From Bostrychus sinensis (lineage: Eukaryota > Chordata > Actinopteri > Gobiiformes > Eleotridae): a DNA stretch of 64,000 nucleotides. Every line of letters begins with the position of its first letter. Position 1 is the first letter of the stretch. The DNA lies in NCBI GenBank assembly GCA_020698575.1, contig CM036253.1, forward strand, positions 1,498,273-1,562,272. Reading direction: 5' to 3'. Below, piece by piece: positions 35,107 through 45,000 of this stretch. The notes below the pieces were generated by a model that saw only the letters and a program-made list of their open reading frames with translations, was not told the origin of the DNA and made no database searches. The position numbers and the translations under genes are program-made.

Positions 35107-35263
35107 TCCACGTGACTTCCCTGGTTGTTTCCGCCGCTGGGTCTAACTGTGGACCTCAGGAGAGGGTAAGGAACAGTTTTAGTGTCCGGATCCAGCCTCA
35201 CGCGCTCCAGCTGTGATCTGTGAACCGTCGTCACGTGACTCGCGGATGGCCGGGTCACGTGAG
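35107..35263 (+). promoter_or_regulatory. SPNS1: CLEAR/E-box cluster, proposed SPNS1 promoter
   Basis: GTCACGTGAC at 35230-35239 is the exact palindromic CLEAR motif recognised by TFEB/TFE3. GTCACGTGAG at 35254-35263 matches 9 of 10, and CCACGTGAC near 35108 adds a third CACGTG core. They lie just upstream of the CpG-rich exon ending at 35488. SPNS1 encodes a lysosomal transporter, so TFEB control is sensible, but the link to SPNS1 depends on the exon assignment. Confidence 0.65.
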
Positions 35264-35269
35264 CGCGGG

Positions 35270-35488
35270 CGGAAGTCGGCTCAGTTGTTGTCGCGTCATG
35301 GCGGCGGAGTGAATGTGATGTTTTTGAGGAGAATCTCTGCGGCTGAGACCTTCGCCAGTCCCCGCTCTCGACCCAGAGGCCTCGGCATGGCCCTGGACTG
35401 ACGACCCGCGGGCTCCGACAGGCTCCCGAACCCCGAGGAGAGGCGGCGGAACCCGGACACTGCTCTGCCCCGAGTCGCCCCGCAGGAG
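35270..35488 (+). other. SPNS1: Probable non-coding first exon of SPNS1 with upstream short ORFs
   Basis: CpG-rich DNA ending CGCAGGAG/GTAAAC, a strong donor. It contains ATGGCGGCGGAGTGA (a five-codon upstream frame including the stop) and a 27-codon frame ending GLGMALD at 35401. The SPNS1 ATG is on the next clear exon (42076), making intron 1 about 6.6 kb. No competing coding exon was found between. Confidence 0.5.
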
Positions 35489-35564
35489 GTAAACAAGAGG
35501 CGAGCTAACGTTAGCATTAGCACCGCGTACTTTTAATGCAGTCAGCTGATTAACTCTGCCTGGG

Positions 35565-36150
35565 TTAGACCTGGGTTAGACCTGGTTTAATCCTGGTTTA
35601 GACCTGGTTTAGACCTGGTTTAGTCCTGGGTTAGACCTGGTCTAGACCTGGTTTAATCCTGGTTTAGACCTGGTTTAGACCTGGTTTAATCCTGGTTTAG
35701 ACCTGGTTTAGACCTGGTTTAGTCCTGGTTTAGTCCTGGGTTAGACCTGGTCTAGACCTGGTTTAATCCTGGTTTAGACCTGGTTTAGACCTGGTTTAGT
35801 CCTGGTTTAGACCTGGTTTAGACCTGGTTTAGTCCTGGTTTAGACCTGGTTTAGACCTGGTTTAGTCCTGGTTTAGTCCTGGTTTAGACCTGGTTTAGTC
35901 CTGGTTTAGACCTGGTTTAGTCCTGGTTTAGACCTGGTCTAGTCCTGGTTTAGACCTGGTCTAGTCCTGGTCTAGTCCTGGTTTAGTCCTGGTTTAGACC
36001 TGGTTTAGTCCTGGTTTAGACCTGGTTTAATCCTGGTTTAGACCTGGTTTAGTCCTGGTTTAGTCCTGGTTTAACCTTAGTTTAGACCTGGTTTAGACCT
36101 GGTTTAGACCTGGTTTAGACCTGGTTTAGTCCTGGTTTAGTCCTGGTTTA
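35565..36150 (+). repeat. 11-bp minisatellite (TTTAGACCTGG) in SPNS1 intron 1
   Basis: More than 50 units alternating GTTTAGACCTG, GTTTAGTCCTG and GTTTAATCCTG. It starts about 75 bases after the donor at 35489. Confidence 0.95.
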
Positions 36151-36700
36151 GGTTTTGTTTTTTGTTTGTTTTGTTTGTTTGCAGTTTTTCAGGGGGAACA
36201 GGTTTTTCTCGTGCGTGTCTTTTTCACTTCTTATTTCCCTGGAGTAGTTTCCTCATCCTTCAGACCGAACTCTTATCCGTAGAGAATTTATTTTAGAGTT
36301 GGTCGGAGTTCGCTGCACTTTGGACTTTTTCCCTTTAACTGCTGATTCCTAACTCTTCACACAACACACACCACCGCTGACTCTCAGAGATATTTGGCTT
36401 TATAAAGACCGTGCTGTTCTGGGAAATGTGGTTCCCCCACGTTTCCCCAGGGTTAGGCCAGGACTTTCTTTCTTTTAAATGTCTTTTAATGAGCTTGTTA
36501 AGTTAAACACATACTGTATGCATCTTATTCAAATCTATTTTGAAGATGATTTAGAATTGTTTAATTAGCTGATTATTGACATATTCTGCTACTGTAAACT
36601 GTAATTAACCAATTTTCGTAAAGCATTTGCAACAGCCATGTCTGACGACTGTTGTGATATTGTGTATTAAAAATATTTATAAAAAAATATTTGTTACTTA

Positions 36701-37353
36701 CCGTATTTTCCGGAGTATAAGTGGCACTAGCCAAAAATGCATAATGAAAAAGAAAAAAACTTATAGAAGTTGCACTGGGCTATAAGTCGCATTTTGGGGG
36801 GGGGGGGGGTTTATTTTACAAAATGCGACACCAAGAACAGACATTTCATGTTGAAAGGCAAGTTATAGTAATAATAGAATAGAGAACAACAGCTGAATAG
36901 GTGTCTCGTATGTTAACGTAATATATTAACAGTTATTCACATAACTATAGCATAAAGAACATAATATAACAAGTTCACCAAACTCACCATCTCACTCCTA
37001 ATCGCTAAATCCTTTAAATTCTTCATCCTCGGTGTCGCTTCTGAACAACTCCGCCAACTCCGGAGGTAGACGAAGCGCCGCTTCCTCCTCTGCGTGGCTG
37101 TCGTCAGACTCAGCATCAGTTCCATTTCCAATTATTCCGCTCTTTCTCAGTTGTCTTTATAGCCTAAGTTGTTAGTGGTAATGTTTACATTTTAAATTGT
37201 CAGTGGTACAGGTGCAGCAGATGCTGGGACACAAGCCTAGAGCGCCCTCTAACCAACACCTGAAATATTTTAATATATAAGTCACACCTGAGTATACGTC
37301 ACACCCCGAGCCAGACGATGGAAAAAATTAGACTTATAGTCCAGAAAATACGG
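36701..37353. mobile_element. TIR MITE with TA target (partner of 15665-16284)
   Basis: Starts CCGTATTTTCCGGAGTATAA and ends with the mirror TTATAGTCCAGAAAATACGG, flanked by TA on both sides (36699-36700, 37354-37355). A TA TSD points to Tc1/mariner/pogo-type. It holds a G-homopolymer (36796-36809) and the same small - strand frame as its partner (36937-37131). Confidence 0.8.
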
Positions 37354-37355
37354 TA

Positions 37356-38085
37356 GTTGTAGACCGTGTTCTGCTGAGATTTTTTTATGCATTCAGTCAT
37401 TAACCAGTCCTGTTATATTATCTGTATGTGTGACAAATGCACAAATAAAGCATATAGAGGTATTTTATTATCATTTCTATCAGGATTATGTTGCATACCT
37501 CATGCGTTTATCTCCACGTGCCCATTACCCCAACAAACCTCAGTAATCAGCAAATTAAAAACATCTAAATCATTAAATCAGCATCAAATAGTGAAAATCC
37601 ATTTGTTTATGATGCATACAGTATGTGTTTTATTCAACAAGGTCATAAGAAGACGTAAAATGAGAGAAAGTCCTGGCCTCACTAACATGGACTAACAAAC
37701 CCAGACTTTACCAATTTAATCCCACCAGCAACAAAAAGATTCCTCATTTTTCAGGCTGCACTGTTGTCATTACGTTATAAAAAATCAGGTTTTTAGAATC
37801 TAAAAGAGTGTGATAGTACAGTGGAGGAGTCTGCTGAGAGTCACATGACCACAGCCAGATGTTTATTCACAGGTCACAGCTGGAGAGGAACTCGGCCTCT
37901 GCCCAAATCTCAAACAAAAGCTTAGTAAATGTTACCATGAAGCTAGGACCGTCTTTAACCCTCAGCCCTGGCTCCTGTCAGGGTTTTTCAAATGTATTTT
38001 CTGTTCTCAGTTTGGCATTTCTTATGTCAGGGTGATGATATTTGACAAAGATGTTCAGCTGGATTTTCTGCTGTCTAGACAAAAA
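37356..38085. other. SPNS1 intron 1, no distinct feature
   Basis: The frame at 37387-37695 has no recognisable domain. Nothing else supported. Confidence 0.4.
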
Positions 38086-38087
38086 CA

Positions 38088-39170
38088 CTCCCTCTCTTCC
38101 TCTTAAAGCCCTGTAAGTCCCATTGACTCACATTAAAATCACTGATTTTCCCTCTGCTGCCGTTCAGCGGCGCAGCCAGACGCTGGAAACATCCGAGGCT
38201 TAGCCCAGTGAGTAATCGAAAAAAATGTGAAAAATAAATGTTCGAATAATGTGCTCTGGTGAATTTTATGGCCTCTGATGGACAAACTGAGACTTAGAAA
38301 GAAAGAAATAAGAGCTCTTAAACTGAGCTGCAGTAGAGAGGGTTAAACAAGAAGGATATTTGAACATTTTACACCTCAGAAGTAACATGGCTTATCAAAT
38401 GATGGTTTAATTAATAATGGTCCAGCTATTATAGCACCAAGAAAATGTTTGCCTTTGATTTGTTTCTCTGTATTGGGCCTAAAAACACCAAATTGTTGAA
38501 GACATCCTTTGTACGGAAGCACAAATAATATAATATAATATAATATAATAATATAATATCATAATTATTTATACCACATGTGCAGATAAAGTACACTGTT
38601 GCTAATAGGTCTATATTTTAAGGAATTCCTGTTCAAAGTATGTTGAATTATGGTAGAGTGTATTTTTGTTTTGTGTATTTTTTACCTTTGGAGGGGTTAT
38701 GTTATTTTAGTTTACCCACATTTATCACTTCTAAGTCCAAATGTCTCCTCCTGTCTCTGTTCTCTCTCTGCCTCCTTCTCATTTTTATGACCACCAAAAC
38801 TAAGTTATAGAAAGTAAATATATATTATTATAGTCGTTTTTCAAGTAAAACACTGAGAGCGTTAATTAGCCGCGCGTGTATTTAATCAGCTCCTTAGTAT
38901 TTTTAACGGTTTTAAGACTTTAGCGGCTCATATCTTATCGATCCCTGGACACATTCACATGAAACAAAGACTGTCAGAAAGCTCAGGGTCTCCTCTCCCT
39001 CGCCCTCCTCCCGACACAGGAAGCAGTCCTCTGTAACTCTGTCAGTCAGAGGATAAACAATACACAAACAAAAGAATCACCACCAGATCCACCATTTTCT
39101 CAGTGCATTGTGGGAGATAACAGTGAGTGTAGCTCCGCCTCTTAGGGCTTTAAGAGGAAGAACCTGAGTT
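38088..39170. mobile_element. Candidate TIR element in SPNS1 intron 1
   Basis: TCTTCCTCTTAAAGCCCT near 38094 is mirrored by AGGGCTTTAAGAGGAAGA near 39147. A further isolated end, AGGGCTTTAAGAGGAAAA, is at 39436-39453. No transposase. An (ATAAT)-rich run lies at 38525-38560. Confidence 0.55.
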
Positions 39171-39598
39171 TCAGACCAAAGTAAAAGTGGATTAAATCAG
39201 AGACCGATCAGGACTGGGAATCCCTGTACAAACAAAAACACTCTGGATCTTAAAATAAGAAATAATTCATCTTTTAGTTACAAATATGTGGAATTATGTA
39301 AACAAACTGGCATATCAAGTTAAAAATAGGAAAATTAATTCACTTTTGCTCTCGGTGATGAGGTCAGGGGTTAATGTTTTTAAAAAAAAAAATTCTTCAT
39401 GTTTTATATTTTTAAATGTGACCCAGTGACCTAAAAAGGGCTTTAAGAGGAAAAACCTGCTTTTTTCTAAAGGAACGCCTGAGGGTTCAGGTCTGTGGTG
39501 ATCAGATGTAGCTTTAATCGCTGTCATTTGTTTGCGTTGGGCACAGGATGAGAGGAAATGTGACGGTAGGTCAGATATTATATAATAAGGTCATGTAT

Positions 39599-39827
39599 TA
39601 CTGTTTAAGCGTTTCTTTTTGTCAGACAGGAGTATTTTGTTTACCTGCTCTACTAGTTTCGGCTACTTCCTGTAGCCTTCGTCAGAAGCGTCACGTGATG
39701 TCGCTGTGGCGTGTCTTGCAGGCTGCTTATGTTGTTTTTGTCAGACAGTAGGGAGAGCTAATAGAAACTAGTAGAGCAGGTAAACAAAATACTCCTGTCT
39801 GACAAAAAGAAACGTTTGAACAGTAGA
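39599..39827. repeat. Inverted repeat (about 62-bp arms, about 100-bp loop)
   Basis: The left arm (39599-39660) with TTTGTCAGACAGGAGTATTT and CCTGCTCTACTAGTTTC is repeated inverted at 39764-39827 with only a few mismatches. The loop contains TCACGTGAT and a partial extra TTTTTGTCAGACAG. A likely foldback MITE. Confidence 0.85.
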
Positions 39828-40358
39828 TTTACTTAAGAAGACTATGAATTTCCACAAAAGAAGGTCATGTATTGTTTTAAATGTAATGTTCATCTCTGTG
39901 TAGGAGTTTCTCTCTGAGGCAGACTCAGAACATGTTTGGTGAGTGACCCACTGCTCCTGGCTGTAATTATGCAGATTTTATTACAAGCCATTGAAACTGT
40001 TGATGGTTGATAACGGTTCATTGCTAAAGTAAGAGCCGTTCCCATTGACTCTGTGCAGAACAGGTACAGACTGAGCTTTCCTCAGCACTAAACTCTTCAC
40101 CTGCTCATGTCCTCAGTCTGCAGCCTCCAGCTGTGCAGAATAAACACAGTCACCACAGTTTATCATGGAAATAAAGGCCAGTGCAGGTTGGAGACTTATG
40201 CAGTAATTATCACTGAAATGTAAACTAAATAAATAAATCCTCACCATATCTTTTCAGACTGAGGTCCAGGACTTATTTTGTGACATTACAAACTGAAAAT
40301 AAAAATATTTATAATATGAAAATAAATTACTGCAATATGGTGCAGACTTGCTCTTCTA

Positions 40359-40538
40359 ACAGGATGTCGGATAATAACACGGGATTGGAAATCTACCAAT
40401 CAATCATCTTCTGAAAATTGGTTGGAGTGGATGTCCAAAATTGGAAATTATGAGCGTGTGACAAATAGACGTTCCCAAAGACAAAATACATTTTTGAAGC
40501 TGTGGACGCCCTTTTTGGACGACTTAGAGGATCATTAA
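40359..40538 (+). pseudogene. 5'-truncated LINE (L1-like) ORF2 C-terminus
   Basis: One frame of about 59 residues reads SENWLEWMSKIGNYERVTNR and ends TFLKLWTPFLDDLEDH then TAA at 40536-40538. This resembles the extreme C-terminus of fish L1-like ORF2 proteins, followed by an AT-rich 3' region. Only the tail survives, as expected for 5' truncation. Confidence 0.6.
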
Positions 40539-41084
40539 ACTGGTTATTTAAGAATAGCTTTTGTTTATAAATCTATGTGTACTTCAACTTATTTACGTTA
40601 TTATTTTTTATTTATTTATTTTCTTTTTTTTTACTTATCTAATTGTTCTGTGTTTATTTTATTTATTTATTAACTTTATTATATTTTCAATGTTATTGTT
40701 TAGTTTGTTATTACTTTTTAGGAGACGTACGCGGGGGATGGGGGAAGGAATGGGGAAAGGTGGCATATAAATATACACAGTTTTATGGATAAATGCTCCG
40801 GTGTCTGGTGTTAAAAAAACACTTGTATAACTGTTATTATTAATTTTACACTTCTTTAGGACAGAGATAAAACACCTGGTAATTGTTTTGTTGTAATATA
40901 TTAAGAGACATATGAAAAGTGTTATTCCACATACAACATATGATCTCAGAGCATAATCAGTTTCATTAGAGCGCTAACAACATATGATGTTAGTATTATT
41001 ATGTCTGAGGAAAAACTTTAAATGGTTTAAAGGGGATATATCATAGAAAACTGTCTTTTCTGAGCTTTCTACCATGTTATAAAT

Positions 41085-41960
41085 AATGTTTCCTCATCAA
41101 AAACACATCAGAGGCTTGTTGCTGGAAGTTTTCTCTCTCCCCAAAGCCCCGCCCACTCCAGGAAGCACTGACCAATCAACAACAAGCCCTCTACATCCAG
41201 TCTGCTCTCATTCATTCATCCAAAAAACACCTACATTTTTACTTTGGGAGGAAAATGGATCAGACACAAAGTTTAAGGAAGTTTTTATCGTTCTGTCTAA
41301 ACGAGTGCAACAGACCTGTTCTCTGCTGCCCTCTGCTGGTCCCTTCACCCGTTTCTTTCTGGCACCAGTAGAGTTCTTATTGTGTTATTTTTTAAAGGCT
41401 GTAAAACGTGCTGCTCTAAAAATATGAATAAAAGTAGAATATAGACTTTTTTCAATCAAGGCCACTTCATGCTATAATCAGCGGCCTGATAAAAACATTT
41501 TAAGGGCATTTATTTTTACCGAAATCAATTTATCAACTTTAAATATATTTAAAGAGTCTATATTCTGCTTTTATTCATATTTTTAACTTGGTCTCCTCTA
41601 GAACAGCAGCAGGTTTTAAAAACATTGTGTGACTAAAAGAGAACGTTTTAATAAGAACTCTACTGGAGCCTTAAAGAAACAGGAGAAGAGACCAGCAGAG
41701 GGCAGCAGAGGACAAGTCTGTTGCGCTCGTTTGGACAGAAACATAGAAAAAGAGCATTTTACGTCCTTAAAGTTTGTGTCTGATCCATTTTACTTCAAAA
41801 TGAAAAAAAAAATGTCTGTGAGGAACCAGTGGAAACAGAGCTGTGCACTGTTTTTTGGATCAATGATTGAGAGCAGACTGGATGTTGAGGGCTTGCTGTT
41901 GATTGGTCAGTGCTTCCTGGAGTGGGCGGGGCTTCGTGGTGAGAGGCGGAGGTTCGTGCA
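41085..41960. mobile_element. Large foldback element just upstream of the SPNS1 start exon
   Basis: Left arm about 41130-41452 and right arm about 41552-41950 are inverted copies sharing AAGCCCCGCCCACTCCAGGA, TTTGTGTCTGATCCATTTT and GCAGAGGGCAGCAGAG. Loop about 100 bp. The 123- and 148-codon-scale frames across it are by-products. Confidence 0.85.
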
Positions 41961-42083
41961 CTTGAGTGTTTTGAGGCCTCGGAAAACTTGGCACCAGAGA
42001 ATACAGGATTACTCACACAACTCCAGGTCTGTTTTTGTTTTTGTTGACCCGAGCTTCTTGCCTGTCCCCCTGTAGCCACAGTC

Positions 42084-45000
42084 ATGTCGGCGGCGGAGCG
42101 AACGTCCGACTCCGCTCCGTTTTTCTCTGACGACAGCGAATCCGAGGCTCAGGACGAACCCACGAACGAGCCGCGCGGGAACGACCAGCCAGCGAGCGGC
42201 GTCTCGTCGCGGCGCGCCATTTTAACCGTCTTCATCCTCTGCTACATCAACCTCCTCAACTACATGGACCGCTTCACCGTGGCAGGTCGGAACAAATCCA
42301 GAAACTAGACCCGGTTCAGTCCTGGTTTAGTCCTGGTTCAGTCCTGGTTCAGTCCTGGTTCAGTCCTGGTTCAGTCCTTGTTTAGACCTTGTTTAGACCT
42401 TGTTTAGACCTTGTTTAGACCTTGTTTAGACCTTGTTTAGACCTGGTTTAGACCTGGTTTAGACCTGGTTTAGACCTGGTTTAGACCTGGCTTAGACCTG
42501 GCTTAGACCTGGCTTAGATCTGTTTTATCCCTGGCTTAGATGTTCCTAGATATGACATGTTGAGAACATAATTGTTTTCTTCTCTGCAGGAGTTTTGTCC
42601 GACATTGAGCACTTTTTTGAGATTGATGATTCAAAGTCAGGCCTCCTTCAAACAGGTAAGAGACTAAAGGCTGGTTCAGACCTGGCCTAGTCCTGGTTTA
42701 GACCTGTTTTTTTCCCTGTTTCTCTCTGTTTCCCCCAGTCTTCATCTGCAGCTACATGTTCCTGGCACCGTGCTTCGGTTACCTGGGCGACCGCTACAAC
42801 AGGAAGTACATCATGAGCGTGGGCATCGCCTTCTGGTCCGTGGTGACGCTGGCCAGCTCCTTCACGCCCAAACAGGTGACCCAGCTTAGCCCCGCCCGCT
42901 CGTTACACATAGCCCCGCCCGCTCGTTACACATAGCCCCGCCCACTCGTTACACATAGCCCCACCCACTCGTTACACATAGCCCCGCCCACTCGTTACAC
43001 ATAGCCCCGTCCTCTCGTTACACATAGCCCCACCCACTCGTTACACATAGCCCCGCCCTCTCGTTACACGTAGCCCCACCCACTCGTTACACATAGCCCC
43101 ACCCACTCGTTACACATAGCCCCACCCACTCGTTACACATAGCCCCGCCCTCTCGTTACACGTAGCCCCACCCACTCGTTACACACAGCCCCGCCCACTC
43201 GTTACACATAGGTACAGTCGGCATCGCGTCATAATTGAGGCCGTGGTCTGCCGTGAGGGAAAACAAGCCATTGCTCGTCTCGGAAACACTACTTTTTCAT
43301 TCTTTTCTGACTTTTTTTGAGGAATTATTAGCAAAATAAGCAATCACAACCCTCAGGCCTCACTTCAGTTTACTATACACGTCTGACCTTAAGGACATAA
43401 ATGTCCACTGCAAAAAAACTGCTATAAAAATGTATTGGATTAATATTTTTTCAGCTTTTTTTGCATAAAAAATGAGCTATGTGTATCTATATCCCCAGGG
43501 CCTTGTTTATAAAGCTTGTGCACAGCCAAAACGAGGCAGAAATTGGCGTACTCAGTGCGTGCATCATGCTGTGGCCTGAAAGCAGAGACGATGATTCCTG
43601 ATGAATCTGTGGCTGGATTTATGAAATCATGATCAGACTACAGACGGTTCATATCAGTAGCTTTGTTTTTTTGTGATGCAGCAGATTTCCACATGATATT
43701 TACTGATACTCTTCACAGCGGTGTAAAGTACACACATCATAGCTACAGGTCAACTGTTGTTTTGGACAATCAGCAATCGGGCGATTTTTGCCCTTTAATG
43801 CCGATTTTTGGTCAGGCTCATGTCCGGGCCTCATGTGAGTGAAGGGCCCCGTCTTGTCTCAGTTTGGGCTCTTACTCTGCAGTTCATAGGAAACATCCAA
43901 AATCTCTTTATCTCAGCCTGAAAAGCTCAAAATGCCAATAGAAAGATTTTTGCTAATTTCTCTGGAACAGAACCTCGTAGAACAAAAAATCCCAAAGCAT
44001 TTTGTGGCTCTTCTCAAAAAACTAATCTTTAACTAGTTTCTCTGTCACATTCTAACACATTTGTTTGTGTTTTAATAAGCATTACTAAAACTAATGGCTA
44101 TATTAAAGTTATTTCTTTTATAAAAATTAAGAAAATTGTCCCTACATATTGCTCCAAAAAATGACCAGTGTCGGCTGCTCTGAATTTTAAAAATCAGTAA
44201 AAACATGAGCCACAGAAAAAGCCACATCAGTCGACCTCTAATCATAGCACTGCTTACAACAAACAACCTGAGTCCTGGTGTAGTCCTGATTTGGTAAAGT
44301 TCTGTTTTAGTCCAGGGTTAATCCTTTTAACGTCCTGGGTCAGACCTGGGTCAGACCTGGTTCAGGCCTGGTTCAGGCCTGGGTCAGACCTGGTTCAGGC
44401 CTGGGTCAGGCCTGGGTCAGACCTGGGTCAGGCCTGGGTCAGACCTGGTTCAGGCCTGGTTCAGGCCTGGGTCAGACCTGGGTCAGACCTGGTTCAGGCC
44501 TGGGTCAGGCCTGGGTCAGACCTGGTTCAGGCCTGGTTCAGGCCTGGGTCAGGCCTGGGTCAGGCCTGGGTCAGGCCTGGGTCAGGCCTGGTTCAGGCCT
44601 GGTTCAGGCCTGGGTCAGACCTGGTTCAGGCCTGGGTCAGGCCTGGGTCAGACCTGGTTCAGGCCTGGGTCAGACCTGGTTCAGGCCTGGGTCAGGCCTG
44701 GGTCAGACCTGGGTCAGACCTGGGTCAGACCTGGTTCAGGCCTGGTTCAGGCCTGGGTCAGACCTGGGTCAGACCTGGTTCAGGCCTGGTTCAGGCCTGG
44801 TTCAGGCCTGGGTCAGGCCTGGGTCAGGCCTGGGTCAGGCCTGGGTCAGACCTGGGTCAGACCTGGGTCAGACCTGGTTCAGGCCTGGGTCAGACCTGGG
44901 TCAGACCTGGTTCAGGCCTGGTTCAGGCCTGGTTCAGGCCTGGGTCAGGCCTGGGTCAGGCCTGGGTCAGGCCTGGGTCAGGCCTGGGTCAGGCCTGGGT

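Noticed and set aside
35213..35401. 62-codon + frame at the SPNS1 promoter as a gene
   Set aside because: Crosses the promoter into the untranslated first exon; low-complexity Arg/Ser composition. Kept only as an upstream short ORF.
41629..42075. 148-codon + frame upstream of SPNS1
   Set aside because: Lies over the right arm of the foldback element and stops before the SPNS1 ATG; mirrored frames occur in the left arm.
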